From Bacteroidaceae bacterium (GTDB lineage: Bacteria; Bacteroidota; Bacteroidia; Bacteroidales; Bacteroidaceae), in contig JAFYPU010000014.1 of assembly GCA_017547385.1 (NCBI GenBank), forward strand, positions 17,615-81,614: DNA of 64,000 nucleotides. Reading direction: 5' to 3'. This document shows, in pieces, positions 7,798-17,167 of this stretch. Each line of letters starts with the position of its first letter. The first letter of the stretch is position 1. Below the pieces are notes generated by a model, which did not search any database, was not told the DNA's origin, and worked only from the letters and a program-made list of their open reading frames with translations. The position numbers and the translations under genes are program-made.

Positions 7798-9840
7798 TTA
7801 TTTCTTTCTGAGTGCCTCTGCTGCCATTCGGCGAGCCTCGGCTCGAGCCGGTTTTCCGGTGTCAGTAAACGGAAGATGCTCCACCGATAAATAGTGTTTG
7901 GGACGCTCGTGCGATGTGAGCCTTTCGTGGCAAAGTGCTTGCAGTGTTGGCAGATGTTCGGGCGTGTCGGTGATGAGCGTGAGGGCTTCGCCGAATTTGG
8001 CATCGGGCACAGCGGTCAGCTGCATCCGATAAGGATTTGCAAGACGTGCTTCAAGCGTTTCGATTTGCAGTTTCAGTCCTCCTGAGCATACCACATTGTC
8101 GCGGCGTCCAAGCACTTCGAAAGTGCCGTCCTCCAACAAGCGGGCATGGTCATTGGTGTGAAGCGTTTCGGGGCACACTTCGGGTGCATCAATGATTAGA
8201 CAATCATTTTCGTCAATGCTGACTTTTACTTTAGGTAATGGTTGATAACCCGTTGGCGATGCTGTGTTTATGCGTCGCAGTGCAATGTGTGAAAGCGTTT
8301 CCGTCATGCCGTAAGTGCTCCACACATTGTGCGGAAATGAGCGAAGCATGTCTTCAAGTTCAGCACTCATAGCTCCGCCGCCGATGATGAGTTGACGCAC
8401 TTGCCGCAGCATTTCAGCCTCGCGTGGCACGCGTAGTGTTTCCCACACCTGCATGGGGGTCATGGCGGCAAACACAGGGGGGCGGTGCAGGCGTGCCAAG
8501 GGGTGTGCCGAAGGGGCACTTGTGATGAGCTGCAAGTCTTGCGTGAAAGCACGCACAGCCATCATCATGCCGGCAATGCGATGCAGCGGCAGGCAGAGCA
8601 GGGCCGTATCACCGGCTTGCAGGTTCAGAATTTTGCAAGTGGCTTTTGCACTGTTACGCATTCGTTGTTTCTCCACAACAAGTGGCTTGGGCTTCCCTGT
8701 CGAACCGGAGGTGTGCACCGTGAGTGTGGGGCAGTTGTCTTCCCACACTGAGCGGAATTTCTGTAAGTCAGTGCAGAAATCGCGCTCTTCCTTTTTGTCA
8801 ATCCACAGGTGCTCTCCTTCGATTTGAAGTTGTGTTTCTTCAAAATTGTCTGTGAAGAGTTGTCCGGTGCCGAGTCCTTGTGGCAACATGTTGCTGTGCT
8901 TCTCCACGTGTGAGGTCCATTGTGCGATGGCGTTCAGTCCCACGTTGCTTTCGAGTGCACTGGTTACCCAATGTCCGATACCGCGTTTGTCGGCTTCTGC
9001 CATCCACTCTTCAGCACCCGCAAGGCCTCCGTGCAACGACGGCTTGAGGATGATGAATGACGGACGCACCGTGTCAAGCAATCGCTGCTTTTCTGCCGGT
9101 GTGTTGATGCCGATAAGTTCCTCATCCAGTGCGATGGGGAGCGGCGATGTGCGACATAATTCAGCCATTTCCGCCCATTGGCCGGCCCGAATGGGTTGCT
9201 CAATGCTGTGAATGCCCAGTGCAGACAGTCTGGCCAGGCGTTCGGGTGCTTCGGCCGGCGTGAATGCTCCATTGGCATCCACTCGGAGTTGCACTTCATC
9301 AGGTGTGTAGCGTTGGCGAAGCCGTTCGAGCAAATCCATCTCGCGCTCAAAGTCGATGGCACCGATTTTCAATTTTATGCACTTGAAGCCTGCTTTGAGC
9401 TTTTCCTCCATGCGCAAAAGCATTTCCTCGTAGTTGCCCATCCAAACAAGCCCGTTGATGGGTATGCCGTGCGTTCCGCGCGTAAAGGGAGTGTCATAGA
9501 GTTTCAGGTAATGCCCTTTGAGGGAGGCTTGAAACGAAAGGAGAGCCGTTTCAAAGCCGAAAAGAATGGAGGGGAAAGCTCGTAGCGTTTCGTGGTCTAT
9601 GCTTTGTCTTTGCTCCAGTGCGTGTGCAAATTTCCGAAGATGCTCTTCATAGTCGGGACAAGCATCACAACTGAGGTCGGGCAGGGGGGCACATTCGCCC
9701 AACCCCAGGGCATAAGGGTCAGCGGTTGATGTGAGGCGCACATACCACGAGCGGCGGGTATAATAAATGCCGCGCGACGTTCCAGCAGGTTGCTTGAAAT
9801 GGAACGTGCGCGGCTCTATGCAGACTTTGAAAGGTATCAT
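7798..9840 (-). CDS. menC-menE: fused o-succinylbenzoate synthase / o-succinylbenzoyl-CoA synthetase
   Basis: One 680-aa frame carries two consecutive menaquinone steps. Residues 1 to about 350 are MenC of the enolase superfamily: KLK at 156-158, VDAN with D188 and N190, E214, D239 and K266 in ILKPSL, all expected active-site residues. Residues from about 350 are an AMP-forming acyl-CoA ligase: TSGSTGKPK at 377-385, STYGMTET, a hinge block EVLGRRDNVVCSGGLK, and the C-terminal TDTGKPAR with the catalytic lysine. The ligase half is about 330 aa, shorter than many MenE, because little precedes the phosphate loop. Product passes from dehydration to CoA ligation, then to MenB encoded 18 bp upstream. 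No stop or frameshift interrupts the junction. Confidence 0.9.
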   Translation of the reverse strand: MIPFKVCIEPRTFHFKQPAGTSRGIYYTRRSWYVRLTSTADPYALGLGECAPLPDLSCDACPDYEEHLRKFAHALEQRQSIDHETLRAFPSILFGFETALLSFQASLKGHYLKLYDTPFTRGTHGIPINGLVWMGNYEEMLLRMEEKLKAGFKCIKLKIGAIDFEREMDLLERLRQRYTPDEVQLRVDANGAFTPAEAPERLARLSALGIHSIEQPIRAGQWAEMAELCRTSPLPIALDEELIGINTPAEKQRLLDTVRPSFIILKPSLHGGLAGAEEWMAEADKRGIGHWVTSALESNVGLNAIAQWTSHVEKHSNMLPQGLGTGQLFTDNFEETQLQIEGEHLWIDKKEERDFCTDLQKFRSVWEDNCPTLTVHTSGSTGKPKPLVVEKQRMRNSAKATCKILNLQAGDTALLCLPLHRIAGMMMAVRAFTQDLQLITSAPSAHPLARLHRPPVFAAMTPMQVWETLRVPREAEMLRQVRQLIIGGGAMSAELEDMLRSFPHNVWSTYGMTETLSHIALRRINTASPTGYQPLPKVKVSIDENDCLIIDAPEVCPETLHTNDHARLLEDGTFEVLGRRDNVVCSGGLKLQIETLEARLANPYRMQLTAVPDAKFGEALTLITDTPEHLPTLQALCHERLTSHERPKHYLSVEHLPFTDTGKPARAEARRMAAEALRKK

Positions 9841-9858
9841 CAGATGCGTGAGAGGGTA

Positions 9859-10677
9859 TTAAGGAAGTTTGGGATACTTCTTGAAGTCGGGCTTGCGCTT
9901 TTCCAAAAAAGCACGACCGCCTTCGTGAGCTTCGTCAAGCATGTAATAAAGCATCGTGGCATCTCCGGCCAATTCTTGAATACCGGCCTGACCATCCAAT
10001 TCGGCATTCAGCCCGGCCTTAATCATGCGCAGCGCCAGCGGAGACAATTCCATCATCTGTTCAGCCCATGCCACGGTTTCGTTCTCCAATTCCTCGATAG
10101 AAACTACCTTGTTGACCATTCCCATGCGTTCGGCTTCGGCTGCACTGTATTTGCGGCAGAGGAACCAAATTTCGCGCGCCTTTTTCTGGCCGACGATGCG
10201 AGCCAAATATGATGCGCCGAAACCGGCATCAAAACTGCCGACGCGAGGCCCTGTCTGCCCGAAGATAGCATTCTCGGAAGCTATGGTGAGGTCGCACATC
10301 AGGTGCAGAACGTGTCCGCCGCCGATGGCAAATCCGTTCACCATGGCTATCACAGGCTTCGGCAAGGAACGAATTTGCTTCTGCACGTCCAGCACATTCA
10401 GACGTGGAACGCCATCTCCGCCAACATATCCTCCACGCCCCTTGACGTGCATGTCGCCTCCTGCGCAGAAGGCTGTGTCGCCCGCACCGGTAAGCACAAC
10501 AACGCAAACCTCTTGTGCTTCTCGACAATAGCGCAACGCATCGCTCATCTCGGCCACTGTGAGTGGTGTGAAGGCGTTGCGATAACGCGGACGGTTGATG
10601 GTGATACGGGCGATGCCGTTCCAGAAATCGAACAAGATTTCTTCATATTGTTTGATACATTCCCAGTTTCTTTCCAT
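9859..10677 (-). CDS. menB: 1,4-dihydroxy-2-naphthoyl-CoA synthase
   Basis: Crotonase-fold enzyme that cyclises o-succinylbenzoyl-CoA. At 272 aa it is normal length. The oxyanion-hole blocks [18 protein letters not shown] and [13 protein letters not shown] are clear, and [15 protein letters not shown] is the MenB-specific stretch. It is located 59 bp after menD and 18 bp before menCE. Confidence 0.96.
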   Translation of the reverse strand: MERNWECIKQYEEILFDFWNGIARITINRPRYRNAFTPLTVAEMSDALRYCREAQEVCVVVLTGAGDTAFCAGGDMHVKGRGGYVGGDGVPRLNVLDVQKQIRSLPKPVIAMVNGFAIGGGHVLHLMCDLTIASENAIFGQTGPRVGSFDAGFGASYLARIVGQKKAREIWFLCRKYSAAEAERMGMVNKVVSIEELENETVAWAEQMMELSPLALRMIKAGLNAELDGQAGIQELAGDATMLYYMLDEAHEGGRAFLEKRKPDFKKYPKLP

Positions 10678-10736
10678 AATATATTAAATATGTGTAGTTG
10701 GTATTTCGTGATGGGGGATGGCTGTGCCGAAATGTT

Positions 10737-12335
10737 TTATTGCTCCGTGAAAACTTCCACAAGCACGGGGCGTGTGGCTTCTGTTTGCATTAAAAACTCA
10801 ATGGCGGTTTCCAGCTTTTCGTATTTGTTCACAGATTGATAATGCAAGCCATAAGTTTCTGCCAGACCACGCGCACAGAAATTATGACCGGCGGCTACAT
10901 ACTTTTGCAGCGCAGCAGAGGAGTTCAAACCAGCAATCTGATGGAAGATGCCTCCTCCTCCGTTATTGATGAGCAGTATGCGCAGATTTCCTGAGAGCTC
11001 CGGATTGCAAAGGGCATTGCTGTCGTAGAAAAAGCTCAGGTCTCCCAAAATCACTACGGTGTTTCCGGATGTTCCCAATGCGTGTCCGGCTGCGGCCGAA
11101 AGGGTTCCTTCTATTCCGTTGGTGCCTCTGTTGCAATGCACGGGGTATTCGCCACCTTCAATAAAGCGCGAAGCCATGCGCACGGTGCTGCTATTGGCCA
11201 AATGGAGGGAAGCCGATTCTTGTTGAAGCACAGCCGAGCAGCACAACTGAACTGCACGAAGGGCTGTGTGGTTCTCGGGAGAAAGGAAGTTGAGTTGACG
11301 AGCTTCAATCTTGTGCGTTTCAAGTATTTCTTTCCATCGCAGAACTTCGGGCTTGGTGTCTTTGATTTCGCAAAGTTGTTCCACCAATTCGGGCAAACCG
11401 CAGCGAACCACAGTCTGCAGGTGGCAGAATGTGTCGGGGCATTCGCCGTATTCATCGATGCGGATGACGGGGCACGTTGGTGCTTTTCGCAACATCAGTT
11501 TGGTGCGTTTGTGAACCAAGTTGCCTCCGGCATGAATGATGAGGTCCGGCTGAAATTCGGGCAAACCCTCTGCATATTCCATCACTGCAGTGCGCCATGC
11601 GCAGGGAGCGTTGGCAAGATGTTCCGGCAAGATGAGAATATTGTGATTGGCTTCCAAATTCTCAATGTAGGGAAGCGCCTCTTCGTTCTGACCAATGAGG
11701 AGCACCGGCAATCGGGCAGCTGTGATTTGTTGCACAAGGTCATCGCTCAGAGGATGCTTTGCGATGGGGCGGTGTTCGGTGAAAATTCTTTCCTGTGGCA
11801 GCTGTGCTTCTGTGAATTGGAAGAGCGGTTCGCTCAGTGGCAGATTGATATGTACGGGTTGCTTACGCGAAACGCAGAGCAGTGCTTCGTTGGCTTGGCG
11901 ATTGGCATACCAATGTTCGGATGGGGTGTTGACTTCCGGCACAACAAAGGAGGTGGCATAGGGTTGGAGTGCTCCCATTTGGGGAAGCGTTTGGCCATCC
12001 AGTTGTCCAATCCATTCTGGCGGACGGTCGGCAGAGATAATCAGCAAAGGCAAGTGGCGCATCGCAGCCTCGGCTACGGCCGGCAGAGTTCCCAATAAGG
12101 CAGAACCGGATGTAACGCAGACGGCTACGGGGCGCTTGGTGGCTTCGATAAGTCCGATGGCCACAAATGCGGCACTGCGTTCGTCGGTTACGGCATGGCA
12201 GCGGAATTTCGGACACTCGTTGAAGTTGTGTACCAAAGCCCCATTGCGCGAACCGGGACACACCACCACATCGCGCAGACCATGTCCGGCCATCACGGCA
12301 GTGAGTATGTTGATATTTGTTTTGTGACTATACAT
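10737..12335 (-). CDS. menD: SEPHCHC synthase (menaquinone, ThDP-dependent)
   Basis: ThDP enzyme that joins isochorismate and 2-oxoglutarate. The frame is open to 12509, but that part overlaps menF; family similarity starts at MYSHKTNINILTAVMAGHG, so I place the start at 12335 (532 aa), 22 bp after menF. N-terminal block VVVCPGSRNGALV with DERSAAFVAIG (catalytic Glu), and C-terminal GDLSFFYDSN...LINNGGGGIF for ThDP/Mg binding. Full length. Confidence 0.95.
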   Translation of the reverse strand: MYSHKTNINILTAVMAGHGLRDVVVCPGSRNGALVHNFNECPKFRCHAVTDERSAAFVAIGLIEATKRPVAVCVTSGSALLGTLPAVAEAAMRHLPLLIISADRPPEWIGQLDGQTLPQMGALQPYATSFVVPEVNTPSEHWYANRQANEALLCVSRKQPVHINLPLSEPLFQFTEAQLPQERIFTEHRPIAKHPLSDDLVQQITAARLPVLLIGQNEEALPYIENLEANHNILILPEHLANAPCAWRTAVMEYAEGLPEFQPDLIIHAGGNLVHKRTKLMLRKAPTCPVIRIDEYGECPDTFCHLQTVVRCGLPELVEQLCEIKDTKPEVLRWKEILETHKIEARQLNFLSPENHTALRAVQLCCSAVLQQESASLHLANSSTVRMASRFIEGGEYPVHCNRGTNGIEGTLSAAAGHALGTSGNTVVILGDLSFFYDSNALCNPELSGNLRILLINNGGGGIFHQIAGLNSSAALQKYVAAGHNFCARGLAETYGLHYQSVNKYEKLETAIEFLMQTEATRPVLVEVFTEQ

Positions 12336-12357
12336 TTCAGGGAAGGTATGTGGAGAA

Positions 12358-13446
12358 TTATGCCTTGGGATTGAGCACTTGCAACATGGTTTGCAATTTT
12401 CGTTCGGTCTCTTCCCATTCTTCAATTTCGACACTGGACGACAACAGACCGCCTCCGGCATAGAGTGTGATGGCTTTCTCATGAATTGAAAGACATCGCA
12501 GAGATACATAAAAATGAGTTTGACCTTCGGTTGTCAGCATTCCGCTATATCCGGCATAGTATCTGCGCGGCTCTGCTTCTGCTTCCAGAATGGCTTCCAA
12601 GGCTTTGTGGCGTGGCACACCGCATACGGCAGGTGTAGGATGCAGGTCTTCTATTATATTATATGGTGTGGCTGTTGGCTTTAAGGTAAAGCGAAAATCG
12701 GTACGCAAATGTACCACGCTGCCGGCGCGACAAGGATAAGTGGGCGATGCTTCCAACTCTTGTACATAAGGGCGCAGACATTCGGCCACTTCGTCTGCCA
12801 CCAGTTGTTGCTCACGGCGATTTTTGTGGCTCCAACGCTCAATGTCGGCCACGGCTGTTCCATTGTTCCATGCCTCAGTGCCGGCCAACGCCATGGTGTG
12901 CCAATGATGGCCGTCGCTTTCGAGCAGCACTTCCGGTGTAGCTACGAGCCACAGACCGGTTTCGTCTGTCCACCACAAGGCCACGTAATGATTGGGGTGG
13001 GCAAGGCAGGCATTTAGAAACAAACTCACAGGATGCGGAGCAGCTTCGGCTGTGAGTTGCATGCTTCGGGCAAGCACAATCTTTTCGCATACACCGGTAG
13101 TCAGCAAGTGATGGCAATGGGCAAAAGCATTTGCATATTGCTTCCTGCCGTTGTCAGTTATGGTAGTTTTGATTGAGTAATTTTGAATGTCGAGCGGAAT
13201 TTCGCAGGTTTCGTGAAGGTCAGGTGCTATCAGCAAAGCGGGTATGGAAGAGTGCGAATGGAAAGGAGCTACCACATAGCCCGATTTTCCACAACAATCA
13301 TGCAAATTCTGTATGTGTTGCGGCCGGTCAGCCTGTGCCATATAGTGATATACGGTTGCTCCCGGCAGACGGCAGAAAGCGTATCCGCCGCCGTTGAAAT
13401 GATTTTCGACCAGAGCTTGTTGGCTGATATGTTTGTTAGCTTGCAT
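12358..13446 (-). CDS. menF: isochorismate synthase
   Basis: Chorismate-binding family member (362 aa) that commits chorismate to menaquinone. The C-terminal part has the family blocks LHPTPAVCGVPRHKALEAI, RRYYAGYSG and LYAGGGLLSSSVEIEEWEET. The N-terminal part is short, as is common in Bacteroidetes MenF. It starts 15 bp after mazG and is followed 22 bp later by menD. No siderophore genes are near, which supports the menaquinone role. Confidence 0.93.
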   Translation of the reverse strand: MQANKHISQQALVENHFNGGGYAFCRLPGATVYHYMAQADRPQHIQNLHDCCGKSGYVVAPFHSHSSIPALLIAPDLHETCEIPLDIQNYSIKTTITDNGRKQYANAFAHCHHLLTTGVCEKIVLARSMQLTAEAAPHPVSLFLNACLAHPNHYVALWWTDETGLWLVATPEVLLESDGHHWHTMALAGTEAWNNGTAVADIERWSHKNRREQQLVADEVAECLRPYVQELEASPTYPCRAGSVVHLRTDFRFTLKPTATPYNIIEDLHPTPAVCGVPRHKALEAILEAEAEPRRYYAGYSGMLTTEGQTHFYVSLRCLSIHEKAITLYAGGGLLSSSVEIEEWEETERKLQTMLQVLNPKA

Positions 13447-13461
13447 GAAGTATCTTTGCCT

Positions 13462-14289
13462 TTACTTTTCGTCTTGACGTTCTGATTGTTTGGCTTCTTC
13501 CCATATGGCATCCATTTCAGCCAGTGTCATATCTGTGAGTTTACGACCTTGTTTGAGCGTTTGCTCCTCTAAGTATCCGAAACGGCGCATGAATTTTCGG
13601 TTGGTGCGCTCCAAAGCATTGTCGGGATTTATCTTGTAGAGGCGTGCCGCATTGATGAGTGAAAACATCACGTCGCCGAATTCGGCCTCAGCCTTGTCCT
13701 TGTCCATGTGTTCCACTTCAGCCTCAAATTCTGATATTTCCTCTTTCACTTTTTCCCACACTTGTGAGCGTTCTTCCCAATCGAAGCCAACGTTGCGTGC
13801 TTTGTCTTGGATGCGGTAAGCCTTGATGAGCGAGGGTAGGGCAGCGGGAACGCCGCTCAGCACCGTCTTGTTGCCGTCCTTTTCGCGCTGTTTGATTTGT
13901 TCCCATTGCTCGCTCACTTGTTGGGCGGTTGTTACGGAATTTTGCGAGCGGTTTTCACCGGCCTCTTGTTGAGGTGGAAAAACGTGTGGATGGCGGAATA
14001 CTAATTTGTCACAGAGTTTATGGCAAACGTCTGCAATATCGAAATCTTTCGACTCCGAACCTATTTTGGCATAGAAGCACACGTGCAGTAGCACATCGCC
14101 CAATTCTTTACAGATGTCGGCTTTGTTGTTATTGATTAGTGCATCGCAGAGTTCGTAAGTCTCTTCAATGGTATTGGGACGCAGGCTTTCGTTGGTCTGC
14201 TTGCGGTCCCATGGACACTTCTCTCGCAGTTCGTCAAGCACATCGAGCAGACGGCCGAATGCCTCCAGTTTTTCTTCGCGTGTATGCAT
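13462..14289 (-). CDS. mazG: nucleoside triphosphate pyrophosphohydrolase MazG
   Basis: All-alpha NTP pyrophosphatase (275 aa). The first MazG domain has CPWDRKQTNESLRPN and the metal-binding EETYE...ELGDVLLHV; a second copy has KVKEEISEFEAE and EFGDVMFSL. This duplicated form hydrolyses NTPs to NMPs in housekeeping or stress roles. It heads the menaquinone run with only 15 bp to menF, so it is probably transcribed with it, from a promoter carried by a dispersed repeat. Confidence 0.94.
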   Translation of the reverse strand: MHTREEKLEAFGRLLDVLDELREKCPWDRKQTNESLRPNTIEETYELCDALINNNKADICKELGDVLLHVCFYAKIGSESKDFDIADVCHKLCDKLVFRHPHVFPPQQEAGENRSQNSVTTAQQVSEQWEQIKQREKDGNKTVLSGVPAALPSLIKAYRIQDKARNVGFDWEERSQVWEKVKEEISEFEAEVEHMDKDKAEAEFGDVMFSLINAARLYKINPDNALERTNRKFMRRFGYLEEQTLKQGRKLTDMTLAEMDAIWEEAKQSERQDEK

Positions 14290-14315
14290 TTTTCCAGTTT
14301 TTCTAAATAGTATGG

Positions 14316-14346
14316 CAAAAGTAGTGCAAGGCGAGCGGAGAACAAA
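14316..14346 (-). promoter_or_regulatory. repeat-borne promoter of mazG-men operon
   Basis: Read on the minus strand: TTTG (14343-14346), exactly 19 nt, TACTTTTG (14316-14323). This is a perfect Bacteroidetes housekeeping promoter about 20-25 nt before the mazG start. Its spacer is nearly the same as those before DUF4494 and dnaG. Confidence 0.75.
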
Positions 14347-14403
14347 GAAAAAGCCCGATTTTTCTTTTGTCTCCCGAGCCGCAGTCTACTTTGGGCGCAT
14401 GCC
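14316..14403 (-). repeat. promoter-carrying quasi-palindromic element, single copy
   Basis: Related in sequence to the elements at 19505-19765 and 38700-38783. The left part shares GTGCAAGGCGAGCG with the DUF4494 copy, the centre is a hairpin (AAAGAAAAA with TTTTTCTTT), and the right part reads GAGCCGCAGTCTACTTTGGGCGC, matching CCGCCTAACTTGGGC of the other locus. The left end contains the mazG promoter. Confidence 0.7.
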
Positions 14404-14473
14404 AAAATTCGTAATGCAGCAAGGAAATCGTAGAAAAAACTTTTGTCTCGTTAGTTCTTTCAAAAGAAACCCT

Positions 14474-14481
14474 TACCTTTG
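14474..14481 (+). promoter_or_regulatory. -7 box upstream of the TPP riboswitch
   Basis: TACCTTTG matches TAnnTTTG and lies about 15 nt before the riboswitch core. No good -33 TTTG is at the right distance, so only the -7 element is supported. Confidence 0.4.
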
Positions 14482-14494
14482 CCCTCGACTTTTA

Positions 14495-14577
14495 CTAAGG
14501 GGTGCTCAATTATATTGTTGGGCTGAGATCATACCCAAGTACCTGAACCGGATAATGCCGGCGTAGGAAATGGTAGA
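14495..14577 (+). promoter_or_regulatory. TPP riboswitch (THI element)
   Basis: The conserved THI-box pieces occur in order: GGGGTGCTC, then GGGCTGAGAT, ACCC, ACCTGAACCGGATAATGCC and GGCGTAGGAA. These form the pyrimidine-sensing and pyrophosphate-sensing helices that bind thiamine pyrophosphate. It ends about 100 nt before the TonB-dependent receptor and should turn that gene off when thiamine is plentiful. The 14578-14678 interval probably holds the expression platform, but I cannot draw its alternative stem with confidence. Confidence 0.95.
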
Positions 14578-14678
14578 AGGTCTTGTGCAGATTTGTAGCA
14601 GCATGCCGGCTGCTCGCTGCTGATTCTCACATCACCATCTAGATCCCCCTTTTCATTATTCACTTAATCATTACGATA

Positions 14679-16910
14679 ATGAAAAGAATTGTTTCAACTG
14701 CGGCCCTTGTCGTGGGCCTGATTCCTTGTGTCGCACAGACAGAAGGAGACTCTATCCATCAAATTTTGGGTGAAGCGAGTGTCATAGCGACGCGTGCCAC
14801 TTCCACTACTCCCATCGCTTTTACTAATCTTTCGCGTGAGCAAATTTCTCGGTCTAATCACGGGCAGGACATCCCGTATCTGCTGAGCGTAACTCCGTCC
14901 GTGGTTGTTACGAGTGATGCCGGTGCGGGTATCGGTTACACTTCGTTGCGTATCCGCGGTGTTGATGCCACGCGCATCAATGTAACTGCCAATGGCATTC
15001 CGGTCAATGATGCTGAGAGCCACACGGTATTTTGGGTAAACATGCCCGACTTCGCATCGAGTGTGAAAGACCTCCAATTGCAACGCGGTGTGGGTACCTC
15101 GACCAATGGCGCGGGTGCATTCGGTGCGAGTCTGAATTTGCAGACCGCAGATTTTTCGTACAAACCTTATGCAGAACTGAGTGCTTCTATGGGTTCGTTT
15201 CTCACGCACAAGCAAACTTTGCGTATTGGTACAGGATTGCTGAAAGACCATTGGACATTTGATTTGCGCTTGTCTAACATCGGCACAGATGGTTATATCG
15301 ATCGAGCTGCGGCTAAACTCCATTCATTCTACACTCAGGCTGCTTGGGTGGGCACTTCGACTTCTGCTCGCCTCATTGCTTTTGGTGGCAAGGAGCAGAC
15401 CTATCATGCGTGGAACTATGCCAGTCGCGAGGAGATGGAAGCGTATGGACGCCGATACAACTCGTGTGGTTACATGTACACAGACTCTGTAGGCGTGCAG
15501 CACTTCTATGACGATCAGACCGACAACTATGTGCAGACCAATGTTCAGTTGCTTCTTGACCATCGCTTCACCAATCGTTGGAGTGCACACCTCGGGGCAC
15601 ACTATACCAAGGGAGATGGTTATTATCAGGAGTACAAGACGGACCGCAAGCTGATTGAGTATGGCATGCAACCCTACGAAGTGAATGGTGAGACGGTGAA
15701 GCGTGCCGACTTGGTGCGCAAAAAGGCGATGGACAACCATTTTTCCGGTGCCGTGTTCTCCGTAAATTATCGCGACACTAAATTACGCGCATCCTTGGGT
15801 GGAGCGGCCAATAAATACGTCGGCGACCATTTCGGAAAGGTGCTTTGGGTGAAAAACTACCTTGGAATGCTTGATCCCAATGACGATTACTATCGCAACG
15901 AAGCACGCAAGACAGATGCCAATGTTTATGCCCGTGCGGAGTATCTCTTTGCCAAGGGACTCACAGCCTATGCTGATTTGCAATATCGCTACATTCGTTA
16001 TCGCATGGAGGGAACAAATGATAAGTATAATTCATACACAGGTGTCGGCATGCAAGGTTTGGATATGGACGAGCACTTTCATTTCTTTAATCCCAAGGCT
16101 GGAGTAAATTGGCAAATCAGTCCTCGTTGGCGCCTCTATGCTTCCGTGGCTCAGGCGCACAAAGAGCCTACGCGCAACAACTATACCGATGGCTACTTCA
16201 CAGAGCGTCCGCGTGCCGAGCGTCTGACAGACTATGAAGTGGGTGCCGCGTATCAAGCTTCCAAATGGCATGTTGCAGCCAACCTCTACATGATGGATTA
16301 TCACAACCAGTTGGTGCTGACGGGCGAACTGAATGAAATCGGCGAAGCTGTCTCTGCCAACGTGCCGAGAAGTTATCGAGCCGGTGTGGAATTGCAAGGC
16401 GGTTTTTCTCTGCCTTGTGGTTTGGAATGGACGGCCAATCTCACCCTCTCTCGCAACCGTATCCGCGATTTCAAGGAGACCATCTATGGTTACGATGATG
16501 AGTGGAACGATTTGCCGGGAGTGATTGTCGATCATGGCGATACGCACATCGCTTTCTCGCCCGAGGTCATCGCCGGCAGCCGTTTGGCGTATACTTTCAA
16601 AGGGCTGCGTGCCGAACTTCAAACCCAATATGTGGGCAAGCAGTATATGAGCAACGCAGATGTGCGCGAGCACCAATTGGACGACTATTGTGTTTCGAAC
16701 CTTGACCTCAGCTACACCTTTGAGCCGCGTCGCTATGTCAAGAGCATTCGTGTGGGGGTGGCTGTTTACAATCTGTTTAATGCCGAGTATGAAACCAATG
16801 GTTGGGCATCGTCGTCCTATCTCAATACGCCCGACAACCGTGTCAACTACACCGGTTATGCCGCGCAAGCCGGCACCAACTTCCTTGCCAATCTGACATT
16901 GCGCTTCTGA
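14679..16910 (+). CDS. TonB-dependent outer membrane receptor, probably for thiamine
   Basis: 743-aa receptor with signal peptide (MKRIVSTAALVVGLIPCVAQ), a plug domain at about residues 30-150 (SVIATRATSTT, then LRIRGVDATRINVTANGIPVND and ...GAGAFGASLNLQT) and a beta-barrel to the C-terminal Phe (NFLANLTLRF). The TPP riboswitch directly upstream implies thiamine or a precursor as substrate. In Bacteroides thetaiotaomicron a TPP-riboswitch-linked TonB receptor serves thiamine uptake, which supports the assignment. No SusD partner follows, consistent with a vitamin rather than glycan receptor. Confidence 0.9.
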   Translation: MKRIVSTAALVVGLIPCVAQTEGDSIHQILGEASVIATRATSTTPIAFTNLSREQISRSNHGQDIPYLLSVTPSVVVTSDAGAGIGYTSLRIRGVDATRINVTANGIPVNDAESHTVFWVNMPDFASSVKDLQLQRGVGTSTNGAGAFGASLNLQTADFSYKPYAELSASMGSFLTHKQTLRIGTGLLKDHWTFDLRLSNIGTDGYIDRAAAKLHSFYTQAAWVGTSTSARLIAFGGKEQTYHAWNYASREEMEAYGRRYNSCGYMYTDSVGVQHFYDDQTDNYVQTNVQLLLDHRFTNRWSAHLGAHYTKGDGYYQEYKTDRKLIEYGMQPYEVNGETVKRADLVRKKAMDNHFSGAVFSVNYRDTKLRASLGGAANKYVGDHFGKVLWVKNYLGMLDPNDDYYRNEARKTDANVYARAEYLFAKGLTAYADLQYRYIRYRMEGTNDKYNSYTGVGMQGLDMDEHFHFFNPKAGVNWQISPRWRLYASVAQAHKEPTRNNYTDGYFTERPRAERLTDYEVGAAYQASKWHVAANLYMMDYHNQLVLTGELNEIGEAVSANVPRSYRAGVELQGGFSLPCGLEWTANLTLSRNRIRDFKETIYGYDDEWNDLPGVIVDHGDTHIAFSPEVIAGSRLAYTFKGLRAELQTQYVGKQYMSNADVREHQLDDYCVSNLDLSYTFEPRRYVKSIRVGVAVYNLFNAEYETNGWASSSYLNTPDNRVNYTGYAAQAGTNFLANLTLRF

Positions 16911-17019
16911 TAAACATACGGCTTGCTTCGGTGCTGATTCCTGCTTTCTGTGTCAAGCAGAGATAGGGGGAAATTTCCTTGAATTATGGGGGAGAGTGAA
17001 GCAAGCGCATGGGCAAAAA

Positions 17020-17083
17020 TCCGCAGTGCTTGCAGAATTTTCTGCGAGCACTGCGGAAAATTCTGCAAGCACCGGAGATTTTT
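17020..17083. repeat. 21-bp stem-loop array between the TonB receptor and rnz
   Basis: Three units start at 17020, 17041 and 17062, exactly 21 bp apart: TCCGCAGTGCTTGCAGAA, TTCTGCGAGCACTGCGGAA and TTCTGCAAGCACCGGAG. Unit 1 is the reverse complement of unit 2 with one mismatch, so they can form one long hairpin. The remaining part of 16911-17219 holds the rnz promoter; I see no clear terminator for the receptor gene. Confidence 0.8.
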
Positions 17084-17138
17084 GCGCAATGCCATCTCTA
17101 ATTTCAACTGCTTGTGAGGTATCTTTCGGAAAGCCTTT

Positions 17139-17167
17139 TTTGTTTACGTTTTTATTCCCTAAATTTG
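17139..17167 (+). promoter_or_regulatory. promoter of rnz
   Basis: TTTG (17139-17142), 17 nt, TAAATTTG (17160-17167). The -7 box is perfect; the spacer is slightly short of the usual 19-21 nt. The start codon at 17220 would leave a leader of about 45 nt. Confidence 0.55.

Noticed and set aside
12336-12509. Upstream extension of menD
   Set aside because: It overlaps the menF coding region and shows no MenD similarity.
14499-14575. Other riboswitch classes (cobalamin, FMN) for the TonB receptor leader
   Set aside because: The sequence has the full set of THI-box blocks and lacks the cobalamin B12-box and FMN RFN blocks.
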